NCBI RefSeq assembly: GCF_004965515.1
Contig: NZ_SSHH01000001.1
Coordinates: 313,280-377,279, forward strand
Reading direction: 5' to 3'
Length of the DNA: 64,000 bases
Source: Alteraurantiacibacter aquimixticola
GTDB lineage: Bacteria; Pseudomonadota; Alphaproteobacteria; Sphingomonadales; Sphingomonadaceae
Below the pieces are notes generated by a model. It was not told the origin of the DNA and did no database searches. It saw only the letters and a list, made by a program, of their open reading frames with translations. The position numbers and the translations under genes were made by a program. This document shows positions 15,001-20,426 of this stretch, one piece after another. Each line of letters opens with the position of its first letter. The first letter of the stretch is position 1.

Positions 15001-17821
15001 ATCGGCCCTGCCCAACTGGCTCATCTTCGATGCCGCCACGCAGACCTTCACCGGCCTTGCGCCGAACCAGAACGAGCAGCTCGATATCCGCGTGACCGCT
15101 AGCGATGGCACGCTCTCGGTGTCCGACGACTTTGCCATCACCGTCGAAGACGGCGGGGAATCGGCGGGCTTCAGTTTCCTGAGCCTCAACAGCTGGTATG
15201 ATCCCAGCTGGGGCGGCGGCTACAACGTCACCTTCCAGTATACGGTGCAGCCCGAAGCGATTGCCGAGGGCGAGCTGAAGGCCTGGGACATCGTCTCGAC
15301 CTATACCGGCCCCGGCACCATCGTGGGCGGCTGGGTCAGCGGGTTCCCCGGCCCGGCGAGCTTCACTATCGATGAAAACGGGGCGATATTCTCCACCGAC
15401 GGGCAAAGCTATCAGCCCGAACTGGACGAGGGCGAGACCTTCCAGATCACCATCCAGGTCGACGGCGCTCCCTATACCGAGGGCGACTTCGCCTTCGTGA
15501 TCTTCGATCGCGATCCGGCGCTGAACCTCGCCGATGCGGGAGATACCCTGCTGACAGTCCAGCCGACGCAGGATTGGGGCGGCGGGCTCACGCAGGACGT
15601 CTCTTTCAGCAACAGCAGCGACACGCTGATCGACGATTGGCAGATGGTGCTCGACGTTCCCGATGGCGTTGTGTTCACGCTGACCAGCGTCTGGGGCGCG
15701 ACCGCCACCACGCTGGCGACGGGCGACATCCTGTTCGAGGCTGCGATCTCCAATGAGGAGGTTGCACCGGGCGCTCAGGCAAGCTTCGGCTTCGGCGCCA
15801 GTTACACGGGCGCCGCCAGCCTTCAGTTCACCAATGGCAGCTTCACCTTCACCGATGCCGATGCGCGCCAGTTCGATGTGGCTCTGGCCGCGTTCGGCGC
15901 TGCCGCGACCGGACTTGCCTGGACCTATGGCACACAGGCTGCGGATGTCCTCACGGGTGCGGACCAGCAGGTCAACCGCATCTTCGGCGGCGTGGGCGAC
16001 GATGAACTGACGGGCGGCAGCATGGCCGACTGGCTCGCCGGCGGATCAGGTGACGACGTGCTGGTGGGCCTTGCCGGGGATGACGTGTTCATCGGTGGCC
16101 ATGGCAACGACCTGATCTATGGCGGCAGCGGCATGGATACGCTCCGCATGCTGGGCTATCGTGACAGCTATGCGCTGGTCACGCAGGGCGGCACGCTCGG
16201 CCTGCAGGTCCGTGACCTTGGCGCGATTGCCCATGGCGATGATGGCACCGATCAGCTTTCCTCGATCGAACAGCTGGCCTTCAAGGATGGCGAGACGCTC
16301 AACATCGCCTCGCCGATCATTCTCGACCTCGATGGCGACGGTATAGAGACGGTGAGCTCCGCCGATAGCGAGGCGCGCTTCGATCTGGATGGCGACGGGC
16401 TGGCGGACGACACCAGCTGGATCGGCGCGGGCGACGCCTTCCTCTATCTCGACCGTGACGGAAACGGCACGATGTCGGGCGTTGAGGAAATCAGCTTCAT
16501 CGACGACGTGGTGGGCGCTGCCTCCGACCTCGCCGGCCTGGCCGCTTTCGACAGCAATGGCGACGGCGTGCTCGATGCTTCAGACGCGCGTTTTGCCGAA
16601 TTCGGCGTCTGGCGCGATGTGGATGGCGATGGCGCGGTCGATGCGGGCGAAACCCTCAGCCTGGCAGAGGCCGGTATTGCCTCGATCGACCTTGCCGGAA
16701 CGCCGGTCGACGGGGCGGCCCTGCCGGGCGAAATCGCGGTGATCAACACTGGCAGCTTCACCATGGCGAATGGCGAGCAGCGGGACTTTGCCGATGCCGC
16801 GCTGACCTATTACTCGGCCGCGACCAACCTGCCCGGCATCACCGCCACGCAGCTCGGCTTCGGGCGCGGCTGGCGGGGCACGCAGGATCTTGGTGCGCAT
16901 TCCGTGATCTCCCGCTGGCGCTACACCCTTGGCCTGTTCGCGACTGTCGCGCTCGACCTCGACGGCGATGGCCTGGAGATGGTCAGGCGCCGCCGCTCCG
17001 ATGCGGGCTTCGACTTCGACGGAAACGGTACGCTGGAAGACAGCAGCTGGCTGGGCGCTGATGACGGCTTCCTGGTGATCGACCGCAACAATGACGGGCT
17101 GATCACCGGGGCATCCGAACTCTCGCTGGCGGCGGAGAGCCCGCTCGCAAGGGGCGGGCTGCAGGGCCTGGCATGGCTCGACAGCAATGAGGACGGCCTG
17201 GTTGACGTGTATGATGCACGCTTTGGCGAGCTGCGCGTGTGGCGGGATAGCAATGGCGACGGTATCACCGATGCAGGGGAGCTGCTCACGCTTGGCGACG
17301 TGGGGATTGCGGCTATCCGCCTCGATGCAATCGAGGGAACGGACGGTCGCGGGTTCTTCGGCGGCAATGGCGTGCTCGCGACCACCAGCTTCCTGCGCGA
17401 CGATGGCACGAGTTCGACCGCTGCGGATCTCGCGCTCGCCTATCGCGGAGAAAGCGATGGCGGCGTGCCGGGCCTCGGCGCGTTGTTCGACCGGATCCGG
17501 CAGGGCGGTCCCGACCAGATCGCGGCGCTATTCGATGCCTATGACACGACGGGATCGACGCGCCGGGGGCAGGACTTGCCGGAGACCGAGCGTGTCAGCC
17601 TCGCCAGCCTGCAGGACGGTGCAGCTGCAATGCCGCGTTCGACGGCAGACCTGCCGTTGCAGGCCAGGCCGGCAGCGGGTCTGGCAGTCCGCCAGGCACA
17701 GATTGATAGCCACAGGGTGGCGATGATCCGCCAGTCGATGGCAGCCTTCGGTGGGTCAGGCTTCGATCAGGCCGACAATCTGGAGCGTCGCGAACCGATC
17801 TATTCCGACTGGTTCATGTAG
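2..17821 (+). CDS. Giant RTX / cadherin-like calcium-binding secreted adhesin, 5' truncated by window edge
   Basis: The reading frame is open from the left edge (first codons DFADGTIW) for 5939 codons to TAG, so the true start lies outside. Domain order, numbered from the first codon: residues 1-2310 glycine/aspartate nonapeptide (RTX) repeats alternating with about 15 F-x-DGT-x-W type modules; 2313-3020 seven cadherin-like modules; 3027-3500 a second RTX block; 3500-4272 eight cadherin-like modules; 4273-5051 eight CADG-type repeats; 5052-5297 two modules, the second resembling a family 2 carbohydrate-binding module; 5305-5383 a last RTX patch; 5437-5810 two EF-hand-rich units. Such proteins are normally exported by type I secretion and fold on binding extracellular calcium, acting as biofilm or attachment adhesins. 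No secretion ATPase, membrane fusion protein or TolC gene is in the window. Absence of any frameshift over 17.8 kb argues for a functional gene. The family call is firm; ligand and role are inferred. Confidence 0.93.
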   Translation, partial: DFADGTIWGETEIFEALLRSTDGDDLIHGFEGRDDVLSGGYGSDDLRGYTGNDTYRFDVGFGQDAIEDTGGIDRIEMGERISPDMLAFEAHGDDLVIRVPSTGDSLLVRDGLLDASKIESIVLTDGFTYSYEDVRNALISGQVTDNDDIVVGFAGRDDLIEGGAGNDELKGLTGDDLYVIGANPGLDIISDTGGTTDRVRFEAGSIDRLQVRRLDPQSGDIAISFAGLPGETIIRGAISGASRIEEYEFSGGDVLSSEDIRARIIEAAATAGNDLIQGFPDAGAPPATFAGGRGDDIIVGQSGGDTYVFRRFDGADVIIDSGSGTDVLQIEGYQASDLSFSYLYDGSGDVLVEFAGSEDRIILRGQALAGSAGIEEIRFGDGSIIARSEIADSLQTDTEGFLAFTDGDDTINGTSGADVITGGPGNDTLNGAGGNDTYIFNLGDEYDSIRDTGGTDTIRFGAGIAPGDVRITMLNTNDALLYVGADGDRLFIDELFNGSYRIEQFVFEDGTVWTQADMAERARIGTDGDDHMFVPRNFGGSLDGGAGDDWLEGGDPGETLYGGDGNDRLDGWGGADTYVGGKGDDAMYDRSGNDLYLIEKGDGQDLIYESGGTDTVRFGEGISPDDAYVERVSNDIVIRLADDQRLTLKNHYSSTSWRVDFIEFADGTVWTQAMLEEMTLRPPVVTERATEGDDDVNLSSSEPDIDALGGNDEVDGTSGANVITGGPGDDYLKGSGGNDTYHFNLGDGQDRIYDNGGTDRIVFGAGIAPEDLQFISSGSTLEFRIAGTEDRIEISSGLYSPSYAIETFEFDGGAVLTLADIDAIISQHTAGDDEVFGSYLENDATGGAGTDRLALGGGADIYRFNLGDGHDTIYEGYSADLNRVYFGEGITPDDIMVVDRGEDDVQLHIRGTNDSLTILDQNSGSAYGIQEFHFADDTVWTSDDLFDLTVSSEVGDSELFGALPDDPFAGEPYISSTGGGDGGETFPPEVIDVLAGDTIEIDLERPNRTYTNFIAGAGGNHVWIDDRAFAEFAGFEFGDDPFVTGHLSWVEQGGDAVLMVSLVGDGSDATPVATLQGVDPAALDFTQFWQGFHPDGVGQSGPDIITVDGETDYYPSSYSSVIFVSGEGDVWAAGGDDTLIGDDGANFLIAGEGADVVDAGGGNDTIVNYTDLKVDYMTGGAGADTFEIDVSAYPLIYFGGLHEIDVITDFTPGEDSLVFYIDSNALVEDPSHMDFYPDVSFALSLNPDGDDTLISYVKLHVLDDGEILGISPEFIPFLRLEGVAPEDIDLSALPIDIYQSYLDPISTPGGTGPSGFQILGSPYEDYLDGSNLDDWIFGGAGSDQIWGYDGNDILDPGFGNDDVYGGLGDDTYFIRNSSGEIDIGDDGGTDRILFAEGITSADISFSSLGSFHIQITNLLSGGVINLLSYASYEERIETIEFADGTILTADDVIARLGWGDGDDDVFGTTDGSLIEGFGGNDSLHGTPDADILDGGSGNDYLRGEGGNDTYLFGIGSGQDTIYERDSEQVGPDIIEMGAGLTIDDLEVSFVSSDLIIRIHGAEDRLTIDGLTYAGLDRFDFHFSDGSVASSAALVVQLFVPTEGADDLNLYWTSMPWVIDMLGGDDELTATNYDDVIDGGAGDDDLYAGDGDDQISGGSGNDFLDGGDGDDLLIGGTGNDRLDGGRGNDTYHFERGDGQDTILVSSSDGSDVITFGAGITPEEVRMIFDGNELELQLDGGNQRITIPNAFRYSSYTLAEIRFEDGTVWDAAYIAQQRPAGTEGDDTITGTSGDDHILALGGIDTVNAGTGNDFIDGGRGADTLSGEGGDDTYFFKRGSGGDTIIDGGAGGADRILLGAGITPADLQVTAHDADYRIAILGGNDRITVRNGLHQVDSGVDFLEFADGTIWTAQQLRDLAYGGTAADDRITGGPGGVSIGGQAGDDRLTGGSGNDNIRGGTGNDILFDLSGGDDTYYFSAGDGRDVLRDTAGSNTLVVEGLASADLTVRRFEAGNDDLLLDFGNGNSVLLLGGLLPTSSIASLVFADSGETLDHAELVGRAIADLANAGNNYIVGTEEGELLQGGKGNDNLAGLGGDDTYVFAAGDGVDRIVDTGGAADRLLFTNYLAADVTQLFRSPPAGHDLVIEFANGDRVVLADALLEGDTGVDIVEFADGETWSPDALRPQLLSALDAPGDARIWGFSGNDQLAGGQGDDELHGLAGDDVYTFRAGDGHDLIEDNGGGFDRLVIEGYDADDARLTRLYFGSDGVVLTFVGHDGDSLTLVNMLADGEDAIEEIEFADGTVWDRAEVDAILGNHIPVANPDGFRDLVQGTTLQIAAASILGNDFDADGDPLSIHALGEVVGGSAVLNPDGSISFTADADFTGVARIEYTVSDGRQGFVDTALALRVRPVAEANDDAGLTVNEDETLVIRSRTLLANDTDGDRMTIAQIYDVVGGQAALSSNGDITFTPDADFNGKAYFTYLANTPEGGSDEARVEIDVLPVNDAPVARNDNLGLETDEGAPLLVSAATLATVLANDTDIDGDILSISAVTGNADISVQMQDDGSLVITPIGDFFGTTSITYQVSDGAGGFATATVPIIVHPVNDAPVAALDTLETDEDTLLFFSGDVLTANDYDVDGDPLNIVSVSIISGGGSVELFENNTILYDPGADFNGTAAFRYTLDDGQGGITTQRVDVVVNPVNDAPTARHDSATGKNGIAALFGVQDQALRFDASILLGNDFDIDDPDSSIILNTVTNASHGTVVLGDDGFITYTPDEGHWGTATFSYVISDPHNAVSDGTVSLYFRPTGNVGPTAGWDDFTGTEDTPLIITKEELLANDFDPNGDTLTVLPGVYSLGPSAYRLKDWYWNEDGDLVLVPKDNVPGSSVLYYEITDGEFTSTSRIDVNFENTPDAPTALDDEGFDSGAQRPLVLRISELLANDYDIDKSIFSANAGWVHKYGESGVVLDDLLNLSTGSWSIYDGEFIVIEFDTSHSGPIEFDYAIDDQTGLFDIGHVSSTIRAERDLVITGTAVRDLLIGSAQAETIVGLDGEDDLYGREGDDILRGGDGADLLDGGEGFDIADFSDSNVGLRMDILARIGQGGYAEGDELESIEGLIGSERGDQLYGSLETNMLDGRGGDDLIYGRDGDDQLLGGEGDDFIDGGLGADAIDGGEGVDTANYSDSAEGVTVSLVDGTGSGGEAEGDTLTSIENVIGTLHADSLTGNDADNFLDGGRSDDVLLGGAGNDHLVGGRGSDVIDGGEGIDTADYSISAEGISIDLAAGTASGGDAEGDVLSGIENLIGSAAADTLLGDDGDNVIAGGNGADVIDGRGGRDLLDFSDADSGVTMSLATGSGSRGEANGDSYANIEDVRGSLYGDVIEGDAGDNLLDGNRGNDDLTGGGGSDTYILGNRTGQDVIREAALDTDVDVLRIVDGYTTDAVSLYYDGDDLMVELEQGDGFGIDLVRIVDHFSGGGAGIESIVFDDGTMWDRATIDATAAATRFQAEDDIVRWADEDEPFTFDTALLTINDGGDPDATLSVIQVSDISGGHAVLNGDGTITFTGAQGFNGDAYFSYKVTDGNGRVSTGRVEVNIRPVNDDPFALDDGTFILNEDELFNIPSGWLLENDGDIDGDGLSIVGYSTSADDHGTASSEAAGYVTFRPEADYSGTAGFSYQVSDGNGGFAWAHVTLEIRPLNDAPRAGNDSASVRSGSDIVIDVATLLANDADPEGDAFSFDSLGTASNGTAVLEVVEGRQVIRFTPADGYVGPASFTYSIIEDGTGLTGSGTVAVNVLPPNDPPTARNDSFDALEDTPLIITQAELLANDTDPDGDTLVVSRLDDFPEHGSVAFDGDGNIVFTPAENYNGPASFYYWISDGEFERQATVTLDIAPQNDAPVVVDDEGPFVGDEDSVLVLRAADLFANDSDQEGDLLEFAEFETDIGTIVRDGINLLLTPPANYNGPITVRYRARDEKGLVSEDWATVTVEITDLPDKPEAGDDAFVTDEDTPLAIDAAELLANDTDADGSPIRVSAVGNALHGTVTLEDGVVTFTPDADFHGTAGFDYTVTDDDAGPTTGHVMITVAPVNDAPRVRSDVLATDEDVALHLAPSALLGNDVDPDGDAIEIVGVSAITEGATAVLEANGTVVLTPPADTHGLVTFEYTVADTNGAQSTTTISVFVASINDAPIANDDGPVAVDEDQVLLVAVADLLANDVDVDGDPLTLSIAAVVGGTATIEGDFLRFVPDADRTGAASVGLTVSDGNGGTASSSLAIDILPVNDAPVTGDAIADVSSDEDGAFSFAIDPAAFSDVDGDALTLSATLAGGDPLPDWMSFDGNAFTGTPPADFNGALQIEVTARDGALSATQSFTFTVDPVNDAPVLAQALADRAIAEDAAFSLALPAGSFADVDGDALLLSATLFDGSPLPGWIAFDGATFSGTPPQDFIGSVTILVTASDGEFPVSDSFVLTVDPVNDAPVVLAGLADATAIEDTAFAFDLPADAFADVDGDALTLTATLAGGDPLPDWLGFDGTSFTGTPPQDFNGALEITVTASDGALSVSDNFVLTIDPVNDAPVLAHALDDASSPEDAAFSIALPIDAFADVDGDGLLLTATLAGGDALPDWLSFDGNAFTGTPPQDFNGSLEITVTASDGELSVSDTFLLTIDPVNDAPELTGPLGDYLGMEDQSVSIMLPVERFVDLDGDTLTISATLANGDPLPDWLQLADGVISGTPPANYNGVLDITVTASDGELSASDAVTLTILPVNDAPVLTAPLDDVAGVEDQPVSITLPAGLFTDVDGDALTISATLANGDPLPDWLSLVDNQISGVPPQDFNGTLEIRVAASDGALSASDVFTLTIDPVNDAPVLVDANADVHADEDTAFSFAINAPTFTDVDGDALAIIATLADGSDLPDWVAFDGNAFTGTPPQDFNGVLEIRLAATDGEGLVVNDQFLLTIDPVNDAPAVLQPLADQVFQASENIQIALPAGSFADVDGDALTYSATLADGSALPNWLIFDAATQTFTGLAPNQNEQLDIRVTASDGTLSVSDDFAITVEDGGESAGFSFLSLNSWYDPSWGGGYNVTFQYTVQPEAIAEGELKAWDIVSTYTGPGTIVGGWVSGFPGPASFTIDENGAIFSTDGQSYQPELDEGETFQITIQVDGAPYTEGDFAFVIFDRDPALNLADAGDTLLTVQPTQDWGGGLTQDVSFSNSSDTLIDDWQMVLDVPDGVVFTLTSVWGATATTLATGDILFEAAISNEEVAPGAQASFGFGASYTGAASLQFTNGSFTFTDADARQFDVALAAFGAAATGLAWTYGTQAADVLTGADQQVNRIFGGVGDDELTGGSMADWLAGGSGDDVLVGLAGDDVFIGGHGNDLIYGGSGMDTLRMLGYRDSYALVTQGGTLGLQVRDLGAIAHGDDGTDQLSSIEQLAFKDGETLNIASPIILDLDGDGIETVSSADSEARFDLDGDGLADDTSWIGAGDAFLYLDRDGNGTMSGVEEISFIDDVVGAASDLAGLAAFDSNGDGVLDASDARFAEFGVWRDVDGDGAVDAGETLSLAEAGIASIDLAGTPVDGAALPGEIAVINTGSFTMANGEQRDFADAALTYYSAATNLPGITATQLGFGRGWRGTQDLGAHSVISRWRYTLGLFATVALDLDGDGLEMVRRRRSDAGFDFDGNGTLEDSSWLGADDGFLVIDRNNDGLITGASELSLAAESPLARGGLQGLAWLDSNEDGLVDVYDARFGELRVWRDSNGDGITDAGELLTLGDVGIAAIRLDAIEGTDGRGFFGGNGVLATTSFLRDDGTSSTAADLALAYRGESDGGVPGLGALFDRIRQGGPDQIAALFDAYDTTGSTRRGQDLPETERVSLASLQDGAAAMPRSTADLPLQARPAAGLAVRQAQIDSHRVAMIRQSMAAFGGSGFDQADNLERREPIYSDWFM
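6946..9060 (+). repeat. Seven tandem cadherin-like modules inside the giant adhesin gene
   Basis: Each unit of roughly 100 codons begins near a VNDAPVA-x-x-D signature and contains EDTPL and LLANDxDxDGD motifs followed by a TPDADFNG or similar strand. The motifs are calcium-ligand rich and typical of extended rod-like bacterial adhesins. Units are divergent, so this is an old array rather than a recent expansion. Confidence 0.8.
10510..12817 (+). repeat. Eight further tandem cadherin-like modules
   Basis: This is the same module type as the block at 6946-9060, separated from it by an RTX nonapeptide block. Signatures such as VNDAPRVRSD, INDAPIANDD and NEDELF recur about every 100 codons. The split into two blocks by calcium-binding repeats suggests block duplication within the gene. 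Confidence 0.78.
12818..15154 (+). repeat. Eight tandem CADG-type repeats of about 97 codons
   Basis: Eight units follow each other without spacers. Each carries VNDAPV, DVDGDALTL, LPDWLSFDG, TGTPPQDFNG and VTASDGELS motifs in the same order, and each is about 291 bp. Internal similarity is much higher than in the two cadherin-like blocks, especially units 3 and 4, so this is the most recently amplified part of the protein and a likely site of length variation between strains. Confidence 0.88.
16318..17430 (+). repeat. Duplicated EF-hand-rich terminal unit of the adhesin
   Basis: Two copies of one module begin at about 16318 and 16945. Each starts with LDLDGDG, continues through DxDGDG or DRNNDG loops, and has a D-S-N-G/E-DG segment followed by ARF-x-E-x-x-VWRD and DxDGDG. 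These are dockerin/EF-hand-like calcium loops close to the C terminus, where a type I secretion signal is expected. Confidence 0.75.
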
Positions 17822-17829
17822 GAAGCTGA

Positions 17830-17858
17830 GCGCAGCGCGAGATCACCTTGCGCTGCGC
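17830..17858 (+). terminator. Possible terminator hairpin after the giant adhesin gene
   Basis: A perfect 9-bp inverted repeat GCGCAGCGC / GCGCTGCGC with an 11-nt loop lies 9 bp after the stop codon. No T-run follows directly, so intrinsic termination is uncertain. Confidence 0.4.
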
Positions 17859-18030
17859 CTCCAATCCCTGCTCGTTGCGATCTTTTCAGCGAGCTGCAGG
17901 TGAAGCGATCCAAGCCAATACCGGGCAGATGGCTGCGCAGGCAAAGGTGCATGGCAAATTCCCGTTTCGATGGTACAGCTTGGGGCACTTGAGTCAGTGT
18001 CCCATTGTCCTGAAACGGCCGAATATGTTC

Positions 18031-18057
18031 ACGTTATTTCAAATATTTAAATAACGT
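18031..18057. promoter_or_regulatory. AT-rich palindrome, putative operator upstream of the autotransporter gene
   Basis: Nine-base arms ACGTTATTT and AAATAACGT flank a 9-base AT centre that is itself almost self-complementary, and an outer pair GAAACG/CGTTTC lies around it. In GC-rich surroundings this 27-bp symmetric AT island, about 190 bp before the autotransporter start, looks like a regulator site. It occupies the only sizeable gap between the two surface-protein genes. The regulator is unknown. Confidence 0.45.
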
Positions 18058-18248
18058 TTCCATCCTTCAGAGTTGACCGGCTTGCATCTGGTCCATCCAG
18101 GCATGCCTGAGCTGTTCGAATGGGTCTTGGCGACTTCACCTGCTGAAAGGCTCTTTGCCTGATAGCCCGCCAGGCTTCTGCCCAAGCTTGATTTTCGGAC
18201 GCAGGGCAATATGGACCCTACGTAGTTTTACTTGGGGGCAAGCTGACA

Positions 18249-19868
18249 ATGGACAAAAAAATCATCGCGCTTGGCTTGGTGTCAGGCGTAGCACTGGTCG
18301 CATCGCTTTCATCCAGCGAGGCTGCCGCGCAGGCAGTGTGCGGGGTCAGCGCAACCGGCGGCGCTCCGCATGGGAGCGGCAACTCGGTGGCTACGAACCA
18401 ACACGACGTGGTATGCGGGACCTTCTCGACAGCCAACGGGGCGCCCACCGGGACATCGGGCGGCGCGAGTGCATTCGGTTTCGGAGCCTTCGCTCTCGGC
18501 GAGAATACGACAACCATGGGTAGCTTTGCCGGGGCAGGTACGCCAGCCGCCGGTGTGACGTCCATCGGCGCAAATGCGAACGCTTTTGGCGGTCCTGCGG
18601 GGATCTACAGCACGGCGATCGGCGCTGGCTCAAATCCAAATACCGCCACTTTCGTCCAGTCCTTCGGGGCCTACAGCGTCGCCATTGGCGGCGGTGACGG
18701 GACGGGCGCGACTCCTGCCCGTGCGCTCTCCAACCTGAGCGTCGCCATCGGTGGCAGCACCGTCGTCAACAACAACAGCGCGAACAGCACTGTCGTTGGT
18801 TCCAACAGCACAGTGACCGGTGCCAACTCATCCGCCTTTGGCACAGGAAACACCGTGAACGGCACGAATTCCGGGGCTTTCGGTACCGGCAATACCGTGG
18901 CGGGTAACGGCAGCTTTGCGTTCGGCGATCCCAACGTCGTCAATGGCAACGGCACTTTCGTGACCGGCAACAACAACAATGTGAATGTGCCAGCGACGGC
19001 CGGGAATGGTGACAACATCAACCTTCTGGGTTCGAACAATACCGTTGCCTCGGCTGCGAACGCTTCCGGTTCGGCGATCGTCGGTAACAGCAACACGGTG
19101 AACGCGGTGAACGCCATCGCGGTCGGCAACAGCTCGACCGTTACGGGGGCTGATGCCGTATCGCTGGGCAGCGGGAACAATGTGGCGCATGTCGGTGCCG
19201 TGGCGATCGGCAACGGCGTCACCACGACCCAAGACCAGCAGGTCGCCATCGGTAATGCCGGCAATACCTACACGTTCGCGGGGATCAATTCCGCGGCCAG
19301 CCTCGCGGCTCAGAGCGGGCCGGTGCAGGTCGTTACTGCGGATGCCTCCGGCAACCTCGCTACGACCGTTCTCGATATTCCGGACGTTAGCGGCCTGACC
19401 AGTGACGTGGCATCGCTTGATGGACGGGTCGACACTCTGGAAACCGATGTTGGTGGCCTGACTACGCAGGTGGCTTCCGTCGATGGGCGGGTCGGCACGC
19501 TGGAAACGAATGTCAGTGGCTTGACCACCGAAGTCGCCACACTCGGGACGACCGTCAACGGGCTGAGCAACCAGGTCACCGCGATCGACGGGCGCGTCGG
19601 CATCCTGGAATCGGGTGTGGCAGAACTGCGCGATGACATTCGGCGCGGTTACGAAGGCAGCGCCCTCGCCATGGCAATGGGCGGCGCCATCCTTCCGCAG
19701 GGCGCGTCGTTTGCTGTTTCCGGCGGCTGGGGCACGTATCGCGGCGAACATGCCTTCTCGCTTTCCGGCGTTGGCAGGCTGGGCAACAATGTCTACGCGC
19801 AAGGCGGCCTCGGTGTTGGCGAGCGCGGCGGTGTCGGCGGCAGGGCCGGCGTCACTCTCGCCTGGTAA
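18249..19868 (+). CDS. YadA-like trimeric autotransporter adhesin
   Basis: The product has 539 residues. It opens with a signal peptide (MDKKIIALGL..., likely cut after AAAQA near residue 29). Residues about 60-350 are left-handed head repeats of the SxAxGxxxxV type (for example SVAIGGSTV, SSAFGTGNTV, AIAVGNSSTV). Residues about 375-460 form a coiled-coil stalk of three to four LDGRVDTLETDVGGL-type repeats. The last 75 residues resemble the YadA membrane anchor, with GTYRG, gAgv-like glycine strands and a terminal aromatic (TLAW). By family knowledge three chains make one 12-stranded barrel that exports the head (type Vc secretion). It follows the giant adhesin and lies 12 bp before a periplasmic-protein gene, suggesting an adhesion operon. 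It is short for this family but complete. Confidence 0.88.
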   Translation: MDKKIIALGLVSGVALVASLSSSEAAAQAVCGVSATGGAPHGSGNSVATNQHDVVCGTFSTANGAPTGTSGGASAFGFGAFALGENTTTMGSFAGAGTPAAGVTSIGANANAFGGPAGIYSTAIGAGSNPNTATFVQSFGAYSVAIGGGDGTGATPARALSNLSVAIGGSTVVNNNSANSTVVGSNSTVTGANSSAFGTGNTVNGTNSGAFGTGNTVAGNGSFAFGDPNVVNGNGTFVTGNNNNVNVPATAGNGDNINLLGSNNTVASAANASGSAIVGNSNTVNAVNAIAVGNSSTVTGADAVSLGSGNNVAHVGAVAIGNGVTTTQDQQVAIGNAGNTYTFAGINSAASLAAQSGPVQVVTADASGNLATTVLDIPDVSGLTSDVASLDGRVDTLETDVGGLTTQVASVDGRVGTLETNVSGLTTEVATLGTTVNGLSNQVTAIDGRVGILESGVAELRDDIRRGYEGSALAMAMGGAILPQGASFAVSGGWGTYRGEHAFSLSGVGRLGNNVYAQGGLGVGERGGVGGRAGVTLAW

Positions 19869-19880
19869 GTCTGGGAGGAT

Positions 19881-20426
19881 ATGGTTTTGCGGTTTCGGGA
19901 CGGCGGAAAGCACTCCGCCTTTTCGCTAGGGGCAATGGCACTTGCTGCCGGTCTGGTGGCTATGCCCGCACCGGTGGCGCATGCGCAGGACGCCGCGCCC
20001 GAAGCCGCCGAACCGGGCAGCAGGCCTGCGCAGATCGACTGGAACGGGGTTCTGATCCTTGTTCGCTCAAGCCTGCTGGCAGTCGACCAGGCGAACAAGA
20101 CCGGCAATTATACCGTGCTGCGCGAGCTTGGGGCGCCCGGCTTCCAGGGCGCCAACACGACTGCGCGGCTTGCCGATGTCTTCGCCAACCTGCGCAGCCA
20201 GAACCTGGACCTGTCCGCGATCGCGGTGCTCGAGCCGCAACTCGCGCTGCCGCCGATGATCGAGCCCAACGGCATGCTGCGACTGGCAGGTTATTTCCCT
20301 TCCGCCCCCCAGCAGGTTAATTTCGATCTGCTCTACGAGCCGCTGAATGGCCGGTGGCGGCTCTATGGCGTTGCGATCAACGTCACCCCGGCAACGCCCG
20401 CGGCTCCCCAACCGCTGTCCCGCTGA
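19881..20426 (+). CDS. Periplasmic protein of unknown function downstream of autotransporter
   Basis: The product has 181 residues. A signal peptide is clear: a basic start, the hydrophobic SLGAMALAAGLVAMPAP and a cleavage-like AHAQD near residue 36. The mature part has no membrane segment. Its sequence (VDQANKTGNYTVLRELGAPGF..., PQQVNFDLLYEPLNGRWRLYG) reads like a small alpha+beta domain with a conserved-looking GRWRLYG strand, which I do not recognise with certainty. GGGAGG precedes the ATG by a few bases and the gap to the autotransporter stop is 12 bp, so co-transcription is likely. A chaperone or assembly role for the adhesin is possible but only inferred from position. Confidence 0.8.
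   Translation: MVLRFRDGGKHSAFSLGAMALAAGLVAMPAPVAHAQDAAPEAAEPGSRPAQIDWNGVLILVRSSLLAVDQANKTGNYTVLRELGAPGFQGANTTARLADVFANLRSQNLDLSAIAVLEPQLALPPMIEPNGMLRLAGYFPSAPQQVNFDLLYEPLNGRWRLYGVAINVTPATPAAPQPLSR

Larger units (their letters stand above)
17822..18248. other. 427-bp intergenic region between adhesin and autotransporter genes
   Basis: I see no credible coding sequence here. It holds the hairpin at 17830-17858, the AT-rich palindrome at 18031-18057, and a G-rich Shine-Dalgarno-like stretch just before the next gene. Promoter elements for the autotransporter must lie in this gap, but I could not assign a clear -35/-10 pair. Confidence 0.6.

Noticed and set aside
12080-15406. 1108-codon minus-strand open frame opposite the CADG repeats
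   Set aside because: Same reason: it is periodic with the 291-bp sense repeats and lacks any recognisable fold.
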